From the NCBI GenBank assembly GCA_937859005.1, contig CALLYR010000497.1, positions 1 through 13,724 on the forward strand: DNA of 13,724 nt. Direction: 5' to 3'. Below are positions 5,674 to 12,439 of this stretch, in pieces; position 1 is the first letter of the stretch; the number at the start of each line of letters is the position of its first letter. The DNA comes from an uncultured Paracoccus sp. (lineage in GTDB: Bacteria; Pseudomonadota; Alphaproteobacteria; Rhodobacterales; Rhodobacteraceae). The notes under the pieces are model-generated. The model saw nothing but the letters and a program-made list of their open reading frames with translations, made no database searches and was not told the DNA's origin. Made by a program: the position numbers and the translations under genes.

Positions 5674-7171
5674 AGTCCATCGCCTTGAAGTTGAAGGCCG
5701 CGCCTTCCTTGATGCCCGAGGGCCAGCGCGAGGTGACGGTCTTGGTCCGGGTATAGAACCGGAAGGCGTCCGGTCCATGCTGGTTCAGGTCGCCGAAGCC
5801 CGACTTCTTCCAGCCGCCGAAGGTGAAATAGGCCAGCGGCACCGGGATCGGCACGTTGATGCCGATCATGCCCACGTTGACGCGGCTGGCAAAGTCGCGC
5901 GCCGTGTCGCCGTCGCGGGTGAAGATCGCGGTGCCGTTGCCGTATTCGTGATCCATCGCCAGGCCCAGCGCCTCTTCATAGGATTTGGCGCGGACGGTGG
6001 ACAGGACGGGGCCGAAGATCTCCTTGCGATAGATGTCCATGTCGGGGGTCACATGGTCGAACAGATGCGGGCCGACGAAGAAGCCGTCCTCGTATCCCTG
6101 CAGGTTGAAATCGCGCCCATCGACGACCAGCGTCGCCCCCTGTTCGACGCCGCTTTCCACCAGCCGCAGGATGTTTTCCCTGGCGGCCTGCGTCACGACG
6201 GGGCCATAATCCACGTCGTTGCCGCCGGTCCAGGGACCGACCTTCAGCTTTTCGATGCGCGGCACCAGCTTTTCGATCAGCCGGTCGGCGGTTTCGTCGC
6301 CCACGGGGACCGCCACCGAAATCGCCATGCAGCGTTCGCCCGCAGCCCCGTAACCGGCGCCGATCAGCGCATCCGCCGCCTGGTCCATGTCGGCGTCGGG
6401 CATGATGATCATGTGGTTCTTGGCGCCGCCGAAGCACTGCGCGCGCTTGCCGGTCTGCGCCGCGCGTTCATAGATATACTGCGCGATCGGGGTCGAACCC
6501 ACGAAGCCCACTGCCTGGATGATCTCGCTGTCCAGCAGCGCGTCCACCGCCTCCTTGTCGCCGTGGACGACCTGCAGCACGCCATCGGGCAGGCCCGCTT
6601 CCGTGAACAGCGCGGCGATCATGTTCGGTACGGTCGGATCACGCTCGCTGGGCTTCAGGATCACGGCGTTGCCCGAGGCCAGCGCCGGGCCCAGCTTCCA
6701 CAGCGGGATCATGGCGGGGAAGTTGAAGGGCGTGATCGCGGCCACCACGCCCAGCGGCTGGCGCATCGAATACATGTCGATGCCGGGGCCGGCGCCGTCG
6801 ATGAATTCGCCCTTCAGCAGTTGCGGCGCGCCGATCGAATATTCGATCACCTCCAGCCCGCGCTGGATGTCGCCCTTGGCATCGGGAAAGGTCTTGCCGT
6901 GTTCGGACGACAGCACCTCGGCCATCTTGTCCATGTCGCGGTTCAGAAGATCGACCATCTTCATCATCACGCGGGCGCGGCGCTGGGGGTTGGTGGCGCC
7001 CCATTTGACCTGCGCCTGCGCCGCGCGGGCAATGGCGTCATCGACCTCGGCCTTGCTGGCCAGATCGACTTTGGCCTGCACTTCGCCGGTGGCGGGGTTG
7101 AAGACATCGGCGGTCCGGCCGGACTTGCCCGCCGTTTCCTTGCCGTCGATCCAGTGGTGAATGGCACGCAT
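5672..7171 (-). CDS. mmsA: CoA-acylating methylmalonate-semialdehyde dehydrogenase
   Basis: This enzyme converts methylmalonate semialdehyde with CoA and NAD+ to propionyl-CoA and CO2, the end of the distal valine pathway. It can also take malonate semialdehyde from beta-alanine. The 499-residue length is typical. The aldehyde dehydrogenase core is visible: TPFNFPAMIP (147-156), the cofactor lysine in ILKPSE (171-176), GFVGSTPIA (222-230), and catalytic Cys281 in GERCMA. Where ordinary aldehyde dehydrogenases have a general-base Glu, this one has Asn252 in GGAKNH, a hallmark of the CoA-dependent MmsA/IolA branch. The GINVPIPVPLAYFTFGGWK segment is also typical. AGAGAGG stands 8 bases before the ATG at 7169-7171. 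It is divergent from a LysR gene, which probably controls it. The aldehyde-producing dehydrogenase, mmsB, lies about 4 kb away on the same strand. Confidence 0.96.
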   Translation of the reverse strand: MRAIHHWIDGKETAGKSGRTADVFNPATGEVQAKVDLASKAEVDDAIARAAQAQVKWGATNPQRRARVMMKMVDLLNRDMDKMAEVLSSEHGKTFPDAKGDIQRGLEVIEYSIGAPQLLKGEFIDGAGPGIDMYSMRQPLGVVAAITPFNFPAMIPLWKLGPALASGNAVILKPSERDPTVPNMIAALFTEAGLPDGVLQVVHGDKEAVDALLDSEIIQAVGFVGSTPIAQYIYERAAQTGKRAQCFGGAKNHMIIMPDADMDQAADALIGAGYGAAGERCMAISVAVPVGDETADRLIEKLVPRIEKLKVGPWTGGNDVDYGPVVTQAARENILRLVESGVEQGATLVVDGRDFNLQGYEDGFFVGPHLFDHVTPDMDIYRKEIFGPVLSTVRAKSYEEALGLAMDHEYGNGTAIFTRDGDTARDFASRVNVGMIGINVPIPVPLAYFTFGGWKKSGFGDLNQHGPDAFRFYTRTKTVTSRWPSGIKEGAAFNFKAMD

Positions 7172-7199
7172 CGCGGAAACCTCTCTTCTTGCTGAGGAC

Positions 7200-7205
7200 A
7201 ATGTA
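7200..7205 (-). promoter_or_regulatory. Candidate -10 element of mmsA
   Basis: On the - strand this reads TACATT, the same hexamer proposed for the DUF2892 promoter. No good -35 is visible 17 bases upstream (TTCATT is the nearest), which suits an activator-dependent promoter. A start near 7193 would place the dyad at 7251-7264 around position -65, the usual LysR recognition position. Confidence 0.4.
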
Positions 7206-7208
7206 GTC

Positions 7209-7264
7209 TTGCGATTTCGCGGAATGAAGCGACGATCAGGCAAAAGCGTTTTGCGGATTCGCAA
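7209..7264. promoter_or_regulatory. Paired dyads in the mmsA-lysR gap (LysR operator candidate)
   Basis: Two similar 14-base sites are spaced 42 bases apart, about four helical turns: TTGCG-ATTT-CGCGG (7209-7222) and TTGCG-GATT-CGCAA (7251-7264, perfect 5-bp arms). Between and overlapping them is a further perfect dyad, GCAAAA-GCG-TTTTGC (7240-7254). The second site covers the first base of the LysR start codon, so binding there would also repress the regulator. Tetrameric LysR proteins bind such paired sites between divergent genes. The repeats are seen directly; the assignment to the adjacent regulator is inference. Confidence 0.6.
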
Positions 7265-8163
7265 TGGACTGGGACGATCTGAGGGTATTCCTTGCCGTCG
7301 CGCGGGAAGAAGGCCTGTCCCCCGCCGGGCGGCGGCTGGGCATGGACGCGTCCACCGTGGGCCGGCGCATTGCGCGGCTGGAAACCGCGCTGGGGCGGGT
7401 GCTGTTTGCGAAAACGCCGCAGGGCTATGCCCTGACGGCCGAGGGCCGCCAGCTTGTGCCCCATGCCGAAGGTGCCGAGGCCGCGGCCCAGGGCGCGGGC
7501 GAGGCGATGGCCGCCCCCGGCGGGCTGACCGGGCAACTGCGGATCGGCGCGCCCGACGGCTGCGCCAATTACCTGCTGCCGCAGATCTGCGCCGGGCTTG
7601 TCCGGGATCATCCGGGGCTGGAGGTGCAGATCGTGGCATTGCCGCGCGTCTTCAACCTGAGCCGACGCGAGGCCGACATGGCCATCGCGGTCAGCCCGCC
7701 CGAAACCGGCCGCGCGGTGATCCAGAAGATCACCGACTATCAGCTGCATCTTGCGGGGCACGACGATTACCTGTCCGCCCATCCGCCAATCCGAACCCGC
7801 GCCGACCTGCGCGGGCACCGGATGATCGGCTATATCGCCGACATGATCTTCGACCGCGAACTGGATTACCTGACGGAAACGGGGACCGATCACGCAGCGC
7901 TGTCGTCGAATTCGGTGTCCGTCCAGATGCAGGCGATCCGCGCGGGGGCCGGGCTGGGGATCGTCCATGATTTCGCGATTCCCTTCGTGCCCGGCGTGCG
8001 GCGGGTGCTGGCGCAGGAAATCGCGCTGACCCGTGCCTTTTTCCTGATCCGCCACGCCGACGATCGCCGGTCCGACCGCCTGACCCGTCTGGCCGAGGCC
8101 GTGGCCACGGGCGTCCGGCGCGAGGTCGCGCGGCTGCAGGCCGTGGTCGATGCGCGCGGCTGA
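7264..8163 (+). CDS. LysR-family transcriptional regulator, likely of mmsA
   Basis: This 299-residue DNA-binding regulator has the full LysR length. The winged helix-turn-helix is at 1-60, with MDWDDLRVFLAVAREEGLS, AGRRLGMDASTVGRRIARLE and LFAKTPQGYALTAEG. The effector domain follows from about 89 (GQLRIGAPDGCANYLLPQI), then a typical periplasmic-binding-like fold with RREADMAIAV and AGAGLGIVHDF. It starts 92 bases from mmsA in the opposite orientation, the standard layout for a LysR protein and its target. Its effector is unknown; a valine-pathway intermediate or methylmalonate semialdehyde precursor would fit. No strong ribosome binding site precedes the ATG, and the gene's first base lies within a dyad, pointing to low, autoregulated expression. 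Confidence 0.92.
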   Translation: MDWDDLRVFLAVAREEGLSPAGRRLGMDASTVGRRIARLETALGRVLFAKTPQGYALTAEGRQLVPHAEGAEAAAQGAGEAMAAPGGLTGQLRIGAPDGCANYLLPQICAGLVRDHPGLEVQIVALPRVFNLSRREADMAIAVSPPETGRAVIQKITDYQLHLAGHDDYLSAHPPIRTRADLRGHRMIGYIADMIFDRELDYLTETGTDHAALSSNSVSVQMQAIRAGAGLGIVHDFAIPFVPGVRRVLAQEIALTRAFFLIRHADDRRSDRLTRLAEAVATGVRREVARLQAVVDARG

Positions 8164-8164
8164 C

Positions 8165-8182
8165 CCCGCGGCCAAGCGCGGG
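8165..8182 (+). terminator. Short hairpin after the LysR gene
   Basis: CCCGCG, a 6-base loop and CGCGGG form a perfect 6-bp stem one base after the LysR stop codon. It is followed by CTTGACG rather than a T-run. It may be a weak terminator, and it abuts the candidate promoter of the next gene. Confidence 0.35.
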
Positions 8183-8183
8183 C

Positions 8184-8212
8184 TTGACGGGGGCGCGCAA
8201 GGCGGCAACGCT
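8184..8212 (+). promoter_or_regulatory. Weak candidate promoter of the CBS-domain gene
   Basis: TTGACG (8184-8189) is a good -35 element. The sequence 17 bases later, AACGCT, is a poor -10. Only the -35 is convincing, and the GTG start lies about 40 bases further on. Confidence 0.3.
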
Positions 8213-8250
8213 GAAGACCGGAACAACCTAAACCAGCAGGAGACGCCGCA

Positions 8251-8691
8251 GTGATCGTCAAACAGATCCTTGCCATGAAGGCGGGGCCCGACAGCCTCAT
8301 CACCGTGACGCCGGAGGCGCGGGTGGCGGACGCGGCGCAGCTGTTGTCGGAAAAGCGGATCGGCGCGGTGGTGGTGTCCACGGACGGGCAGACGCTCGAC
8401 GGCATCCTGTCCGAGCGCGACATCGTGCGCGAACTGGGCCGCAACGGACCCGAGATCCTGGAAAGGCCCGTCAGTGAACTGATGACGCGCCGGGTCAACA
8501 CCTGCGTCTGCGCCGAGGACGCGCTGGAGGTTCTCAACCGCATGACGCAGGGACGCTTTCGCCATCTGCCGGTGGTGGACGATGACGGGCGCATGCTGGG
8601 CGTCGTGTCCATCGGCGATGTCGTGTTCGCCCGGCTCAAGGAACTGGCGGCGGAAAAAGAGGCCCTGACCGGCATGATCATGGGGAACTGA
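8251..8691 (+). CDS. Tandem CBS-domain protein
   Basis: This small cytosolic protein of 146 residues consists of little besides a CBS pair: CBS1 at about 15-66 (ITVTPEARVADAAQLLSEKRIGAVVV, ending GILSERDIVREL) and CBS2 at about 74-130 (VSELMTRRVNTC, RHLPVVDDDGRMLGVVSIGDV). CBS pairs bind adenine nucleotides such as AMP, ATP or S-adenosylmethionine and usually sense energy state. The partner of this stand-alone version is unknown. The start is a GTG at 8251, with AGGAG 8 bases upstream and no better ATG. A clear hairpin terminator follows, so it is probably transcribed alone. Confidence 0.9.
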   Translation: MIVKQILAMKAGPDSLITVTPEARVADAAQLLSEKRIGAVVVSTDGQTLDGILSERDIVRELGRNGPEILERPVSELMTRRVNTCVCAEDALEVLNRMTQGRFRHLPVVDDDGRMLGVVSIGDVVFARLKELAAEKEALTGMIMGN

Positions 8692-8708
8692 CGGCTTCCC
8701 CGCCGCAG

Positions 8709-8736
8709 CCCGGCGCTTGCAATGGCGCCGGGTTTC
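8709..8736 (+). terminator. Rho-independent-like terminator after the CBS-domain gene
   Basis: CCCGGCGC (8709-8716), an 8-base loop, and GCGCCGGG (8725-8732) form a perfect 8-bp stem followed by TTTCGGGTTT. It begins 18 bases after the CBS stop and lies only about 40 bases before coaD, so coaD transcription must depend on read-through or a promoter in this small gap. Confidence 0.7.
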
Positions 8737-8773
8737 GGGTTTGCGTGTGACAAACCCGTGAACGGAGCCGCCC

Positions 8774-9274
8774 ATGCGGATCGGACTTTATCCCGGCACC
8801 TTCGACCCGATCCATCTGGGTCATATCGACATCATGCAGCGGGCGATGGCGCTGGTGGACCGGCTGGTGATCGGCGTGGCGATCAACCGCGACAAGAAGC
8901 CCCTGTTCCCGCTGGAGGACAGGGTCGAGATGGTCGAGGCCGAATCGCGCCTGATCACCGCGCGCTGCGGCGGCGAGATCATCGTCCATCCGTTCGAGAA
9001 CCTGCTGATCGATTGCGCCCGCGACGTGGGGGCGCAGGTCATCGTGCGCGGCCTGCGGGCGGTCGCCGATTTCGAATACGAATTCCAGATGGTCGGCATG
9101 AACCGCGCGCTGGATGCCAGCGTGGAAACGGTGTTCATGATGGCCGACGCCCGCCGGCAGGCCATCGCGTCCAAACTGGTCAAGGAAATCGCGCGTCTCG
9201 GGGGCGATGTGTCAAAGTTCGTCACCCCTGCGGTCAACGACAGGATGCGCGCGCGTTTCGCGCAAGACGGTTGA
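8774..9274 (+). CDS. coaD: Pantetheine-phosphate adenylyltransferase
   Basis: CoaD transfers AMP from ATP to 4'-phosphopantetheine, giving dephospho-CoA, the next-to-last step of coenzyme A synthesis in the cytosol. The 166-residue length is normal. The nucleotidyltransferase signature is PGTFDPIHLGH (7-17) with the (T/H)xGH motif HLGH at 14-17. Other family marks are INRDKKPLF (37-45) and the VRGLRAVADFEYEFQMVGMNR block at about 93-113. The usual ISSTxV(R/K) motif appears as IASKLVK, a modest variation. GGAG lies 6 bases before the ATG. Confidence 0.96.
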   Translation: MRIGLYPGTFDPIHLGHIDIMQRAMALVDRLVIGVAINRDKKPLFPLEDRVEMVEAESRLITARCGGEIIVHPFENLLIDCARDVGAQVIVRGLRAVADFEYEFQMVGMNRALDASVETVFMMADARRQAIASKLVKEIARLGGDVSKFVTPAVNDRMRARFAQDG

Positions 9275-9279
9275 TCGCA

Positions 9280-9313
9280 TCGGTCCTGCTGCCCTAGCGT
9301 CGGTCCTGCCGCC
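9280..9313 (+). repeat. Direct repeat between coaD and the DUF2189 gene
   Basis: TCGGTCCTGCTGCC (9280-9293) recurs as TCGGTCCTGCCGCC (9300-9313), 13 of 14 bases identical with period 20 (just under two helical turns). It lies just upstream of the next ribosome binding site and may be a regulator site pair or a small duplication. Confidence 0.45.
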
Positions 9314-9331
9314 TTGCCAAGGAGCCGCCGC

Positions 9332-10192
9332 ATGACCCAGATCGACCTGCGCGAGCCGACGCCGATTCCCGACCCCACGCGGCCGTCGCAGCCCGACCCC
9401 GCCCCCGATCCGGGGCCGGGTCCCGGCCAGCCCGACGAGATCCCCGACCCTGCGGTCGTGGGTTTCGACGCGATCGCGGGCGCGCTGCGCGACGGCTGGC
9501 GCGATTTCATCCGCGCACCGGGATTCGGGCTGTTCTTTTCGGCCTTCTATGTGGCCGGCGGGCTGGTGCTGACGGCGGTTGCCTCGGCGGCGGGACAGGA
9601 ATGGTGGCTGATCCCCTTCATCCTGGGCTTTCCCCTGATCGCGCCCTTTGCCGCGGTGGGGCTTTACGAGGTCAGCCGCCGGATCGAGGCGGGACAGGCG
9701 CTGAACTGGCACGCGGTGCTGGGCGTCGTCTTTGCGCAGAAGGACCGGCAGATGCCGTCGATGGCAATGGTGATCCTGCTGATGTTCATGTTCTGGGTGT
9801 TTGTCGCCCACACGGTATTCGCGCTGTTCATGGGGCTGCAGACGCTGACCAACATCACCTCGTCCCCCGAAATGCTGCTTCAGGGGCGGGGGCTGACGAT
9901 GCTGGGCCTGGGCACGCTGATCGGCGGGGGCTTTGCGGCGGCGCTGTTCGCGATGACCGTGGTTGGCCTGCCGCTGCTGCTGGACCGCGAGGTGGACTTC
10001 ATCAGCGCGATCATCGCCAGCTTTGCCGCCGTCACCGCCAATCCGGTGGTGATGCTGGTCTGGGGGGCGCTGATCGCGGGGTTGCTGTTCCTGGGCATCC
10101 TGCCGCTGTTTCTGGGGCTGTTCGTGGCGCTGCCGGTGCTGGGCCATGCCAGCTGGCACATGTATCGCCGCCTGATGCCGGACGAGGACTGA
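9332..10192 (+). CDS. DUF2189 family integral membrane protein
   Basis: The 286-residue inner-membrane protein begins with a hydrophilic proline/aspartate-rich tail (residues about 8-40, repeated DP and PGPGPG). A conserved soluble segment (AIAGALRDGWRDFIRAPGFGLFF, about 47-69) follows, then about five to six hydrophobic segments (near 66-88, 91-112, 143-168, 190-215, 238-272). IAPFAAVGLYEVSRRIEAG (103-121) and the late PLLLDREVDF (214-223) are typical of the DUF2189 family found in alphaproteobacteria. The function is unknown. The start is the ATG at 9332 because AGGAG lies 7 bases before it; an in-frame ATG six codons upstream lacks a site. It is convergent with apt, with only 11 bases between the stops. 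Confidence 0.88.
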   Translation: MTQIDLREPTPIPDPTRPSQPDPAPDPGPGPGQPDEIPDPAVVGFDAIAGALRDGWRDFIRAPGFGLFFSAFYVAGGLVLTAVASAAGQEWWLIPFILGFPLIAPFAAVGLYEVSRRIEAGQALNWHAVLGVVFAQKDRQMPSMAMVILLMFMFWVFVAHTVFALFMGLQTLTNITSSPEMLLQGRGLTMLGLGTLIGGGFAAALFAMTVVGLPLLLDREVDFISAIIASFAAVTANPVVMLVWGALIAGLLFLGILPLFLGLFVALPVLGHASWHMYRRLMPDED

Positions 10193-10203
10193 GGGCGCCG
10201 GGC

Positions 10204-10749
10204 TCAGTCGCCTTCGAACGCGCAAAGGGCGTGGACATCGACGCCCGCGCGTTCCAGCAACGCCCGCCCGCCCAGGTCGGGCAGGTCGACCACGAAGGCC
10301 GCGCCCACGATTTCCGCCCCCAGCCGTTCGCACAGGCGGATCGCGGCCTCGGCCGTGCCCCCTGTCGCCAGCAGGTCGTCCACGATCAGCACCCGGTCCC
10401 CGAAGGACAGCGCGTCGTCGTGAATCTCGATCACTGCCTCGCCGTATTCCAGCGCATAGGCCTGGCTGATGACGGTGCCGGGCAGCTTGCCCTTCTTGCG
10501 GATCGGGACAAAGCCGGTGGACAACTGGTGCGCCACCGCCCCGCCCAGGATGAAGCCGCGCGCCTCAAGGCCCACGACCTTGTCGATGTCCACCCCGGCA
10601 TAGGGCGACAGCAACTGATCGACCGCCATGCGGAATCCGCGCGCGTCGGAAAACAGCGTGGTCACGTCGCGGAAGATGATTCCCTCGTGCGGGAAATCGA
10701 CGATGCTGCGGATATAGTCCTTGACGGTCTTCTGTTCAGGGCGGGTCAT
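10204..10749 (-). CDS. apt: Adenine phosphoribosyltransferase
   Basis: This purine-salvage enzyme makes AMP from adenine and phosphoribosyl pyrophosphate in the cytosol. The 181-residue length is typical. Motifs are the N-terminal DFPHEGIIFRDVTTL (18-32), GLEARGFILGGAVA (60-73), the flexible loop RKKGKLPG (84-91), and the PRPP-binding loop VLIVDDLLATGGT (120-132). GGAG lies 4 bases before the ATG at 10747-10749. It is transcribed toward the DUF2189 gene and away from the GNAT gene across a 172-base GC-rich gap. Confidence 0.97.
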   Translation of the reverse strand: MTRPEQKTVKDYIRSIVDFPHEGIIFRDVTTLFSDARGFRMAVDQLLSPYAGVDIDKVVGLEARGFILGGAVAHQLSTGFVPIRKKGKLPGTVISQAYALEYGEAVIEIHDDALSFGDRVLIVDDLLATGGTAEAAIRLCERLGAEIVGAAFVVDLPDLGGRALLERAGVDVHALCAFEGD

Positions 10750-10921
10750 GGACGCTCCGGTTCGATCATGCGGCAGGGGGGGTTTAACCGCTGCGGCGCC
10801 GCCGCGCCAGCGGGCCGGTGCGCCCGGCCGGGGGCTGTGGCACCGGGGACGCGGCGGATTTTGCCGTTCAAACCGGGGGCGGCGGATGCTAACCACCCCG
10901 CAGCCGCAGGCCCGAGGTCCG

Positions 10922-11551
10922 ATGTATACGCTGTGCCCCGAAACCGATTCCGACACGCCCGAGGTCGAGACGCTTCTGGATCTGTGTTTCGCGCCGGGGC
11001 GCACGGCGCTGTCGTCCTATCGCCTGCGCGAGGGCGTGCCCAGGGTGGCCGAACTGTGCCTGACCCTGCGGGGGACTGACGGCACGCTGACGGCCGCGAT
11101 CCGTTACTGGCCGGTGCGGGTGGCGGGACAGGCGGTGCTTCTGCTGGGGCCGGTCGCGGTCCATCCCATCGCGCAGGGCGAGGGGCTGGGGGGGTTTCTG
11201 ATGCGCGAAAGCCTTGCGCGCGCGCATGCGATGGGGTGGTCGCGGGTGATGCTGGTGGGGGATGCGCCCTATTATTCGCGTTTCGGCTTTGCAAAGCTGG
11301 AAGATGTCGAGATGCCGCCGCCCACCAACCCCGACCGGGTGCTGGGACTGGAACTGCGCCCCGGCGCCTGGGTTGGTGTGGCGGGCGCGGTGGTGCGCGA
11401 GACGCGTCCCGACGTGCTGGCGGGTCTGGCGGAAATCGAACGGGATTCCCGCCTGGCCGCACCCTGCGCCGAAGTGGAAGTGACAAAGGAACCCGTCGAT
11501 GCCTGCATCGAAGATCGCCGCGCAGCAGGCCATCCTGCCGCCCATCAATGA
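10922..11551 (+). CDS. GNAT-family N-acetyltransferase
   Basis: The 209-residue protein resembles the YhbS-like branch of acetyl-CoA-dependent transferases. The acetyl-CoA-binding segment LGPVAVHPIAQGEGLGGFLMRE is at about 75-96, with the pyrophosphate loop QGEGLG (85-90), followed by ALVGD-like LVGDAPYYSRFGF (111-123). The core fold ends near residue 150, and the remaining tail is variable. The substrate is unknown. An in-frame ATG 36 bases upstream is possible; I chose 10922 because homologous proteins start with a similar M-(Y/F)-T-L-x-P-E and a GAGG lies close before it. The last 53 bases overlap the EcsC-family gene in a different frame, so the two are probably co-translated. Confidence 0.85.
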   Translation: MYTLCPETDSDTPEVETLLDLCFAPGRTALSSYRLREGVPRVAELCLTLRGTDGTLTAAIRYWPVRVAGQAVLLLGPVAVHPIAQGEGLGGFLMRESLARAHAMGWSRVMLVGDAPYYSRFGFAKLEDVEMPPPTNPDRVLGLELRPGAWVGVAGAVVRETRPDVLAGLAEIERDSRLAAPCAEVEVTKEPVDACIEDRRAAGHPAAHQ

Positions 11552-12314
11552 CCCCACCGTCCATGTCGCGGTGGATCGGCTGGCTCGCCGCTACATGGCC
11601 GCCGGGGGATTGGGGATGGAGATCCTGTCCGCGGTCGGCGGCAGCGCGGAGCGGCTGGTGGAACGCCTGCCCGGCTTTGTGCGGGGCCGGCTGGACGGGA
11701 TCACGCTGGCCGCGCTGAACAGCGCCTTCGGCGCGGCGGCGCGGTCGCGGCGGCTGCTGCGGGACCGGGGCGACTGGTTCAACCGGCTGGCCTCCACCGT
11801 CTCGGGCGCGGCGGGGGGCCTTGCAGGGGCGCCGGGCGCGATGCTGGAACTGCCGCTGACGGTCACGATGCTGCTGCGCGCGATCCTGGGGATCGCCGCC
11901 GAACACGGGCTGGACCCCGATTCCGAAGAGGTGCGGGTCGAGGCGCTGCGCATATTCGCCGCCGCCGGGCCGATGGCCGAGGACGACGGCACCGACCTTG
12001 GCCTGCTGGCCGCCAAGCTGTCGATCACCGGCCAGACCGTGCAGGGGCTGATCGCGCGCGTCGCGCCGCGCCTGTCGATGGTTCTGGGGCAAAAGCTCGC
12101 CGCGCAGGCCACGCCGATCCTGGGGGCCGTGGCGGGGGCGTCAATCAATTACACCTTCGCCCGTTATTATCAGGAAATCGCCCGCGTCCATTTCGGCCTG
12201 CTGCGGCTGGCGCATGAAACCGGCCTGCCGCGCGAGGCGCTGACCGAGGCGCTGCGCGACCGGATCAGGCAGTTGCAGGACGAAAGGCTGGAGCGGCGGG
12301 CGCGGCGGGCCTGA
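11499..12314 (+). CDS. EcsC family protein
   Basis: The 271-residue protein matches the EcsC family, named after a protein linked to the Bacillus EcsAB transporter but of unknown biochemical function and widespread in proteobacteria. Visible features are LPPINDPTVHVAVDRLARRYMAAGG split across 13-37, a Gly/Ala-rich hydrophobic stretch (GAAGGLAGAPGAMLELPLTV, about 103-122), a second at ILGAVAGASINYTF (207-220), and a strongly charged C-terminal helix (DRIRQLQDERLERRARRA). The helical, glycine-rich segments suggest membrane association. AAAGGAA lies 7 bases before the ATG at 11499, inside the coding region of the GNAT gene. Confidence 0.88.
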   Translation: MPASKIAAQQAILPPINDPTVHVAVDRLARRYMAAGGLGMEILSAVGGSAERLVERLPGFVRGRLDGITLAALNSAFGAAARSRRLLRDRGDWFNRLASTVSGAAGGLAGAPGAMLELPLTVTMLLRAILGIAAEHGLDPDSEEVRVEALRIFAAAGPMAEDDGTDLGLLAAKLSITGQTVQGLIARVAPRLSMVLGQKLAAQATPILGAVAGASINYTFARYYQEIARVHFGLLRLAHETGLPREALTEALRDRIRQLQDERLERRARRA

Positions 12315-12328
12315 GTGAGGGGGAACGC

Positions 12329-12419
12329 TGCGTGCAAAGCGCGCATTCGGCGCATCCCCGGCATGATTGCGCCCGACAGCGGCGCCTGCGGTTTGCGTAG
12401 GGGGCGTGTTTTGCACGCA
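12329..12419. repeat. 10-bp inverted repeat in the EcsC-helicase gap
   Basis: TGCGTGCAAA (12329-12338) and TTTGCACGCA (12410-12419) are exact reverse complements flanking 71 bases in the 125-base space between two convergent genes. A smaller hairpin, GCGTG-TTTTG-CACGC, lies inside the right end. No T-run follows. It may form the transcript end of one or both genes. I see no coding sequence in the gap. Confidence 0.45.
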
Positions 12420-12439
12420 CCTTTCTGCGCGCCCCTATC

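Noticed and set aside
3964..5778. Long open frame (about 600 codons) on the - strand opposite the permease
   Set aside because: It is antisense to a clear NCS1 permease. Its translation is Arg/Gln/His/Asp-rich without any domain, as expected from the mirror of a GC-rich gene.
6967..8775. Long open frame (about 600 codons) on the - strand opposite the LysR and CBS genes
   Set aside because: It is antisense to two recognisable genes, runs through the mmsA-lysR control region, and has no domain or start signal.
10750..10921. GC-rich palindromes (GCGGCGCCGC, CCCGGCCGGG) between apt and the GNAT gene
   Set aside because: Short all-G/C palindromes are expected by chance at this composition. I could not align them with a promoter.
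10922..12314. GNAT plus overlapping EcsC gene as a toxin-antitoxin pair
   Set aside because: GNAT toxins such as TacT pair with a small upstream DUF1778 (RHH) antitoxin. Here the second gene is a 271-residue EcsC protein and lies downstream.
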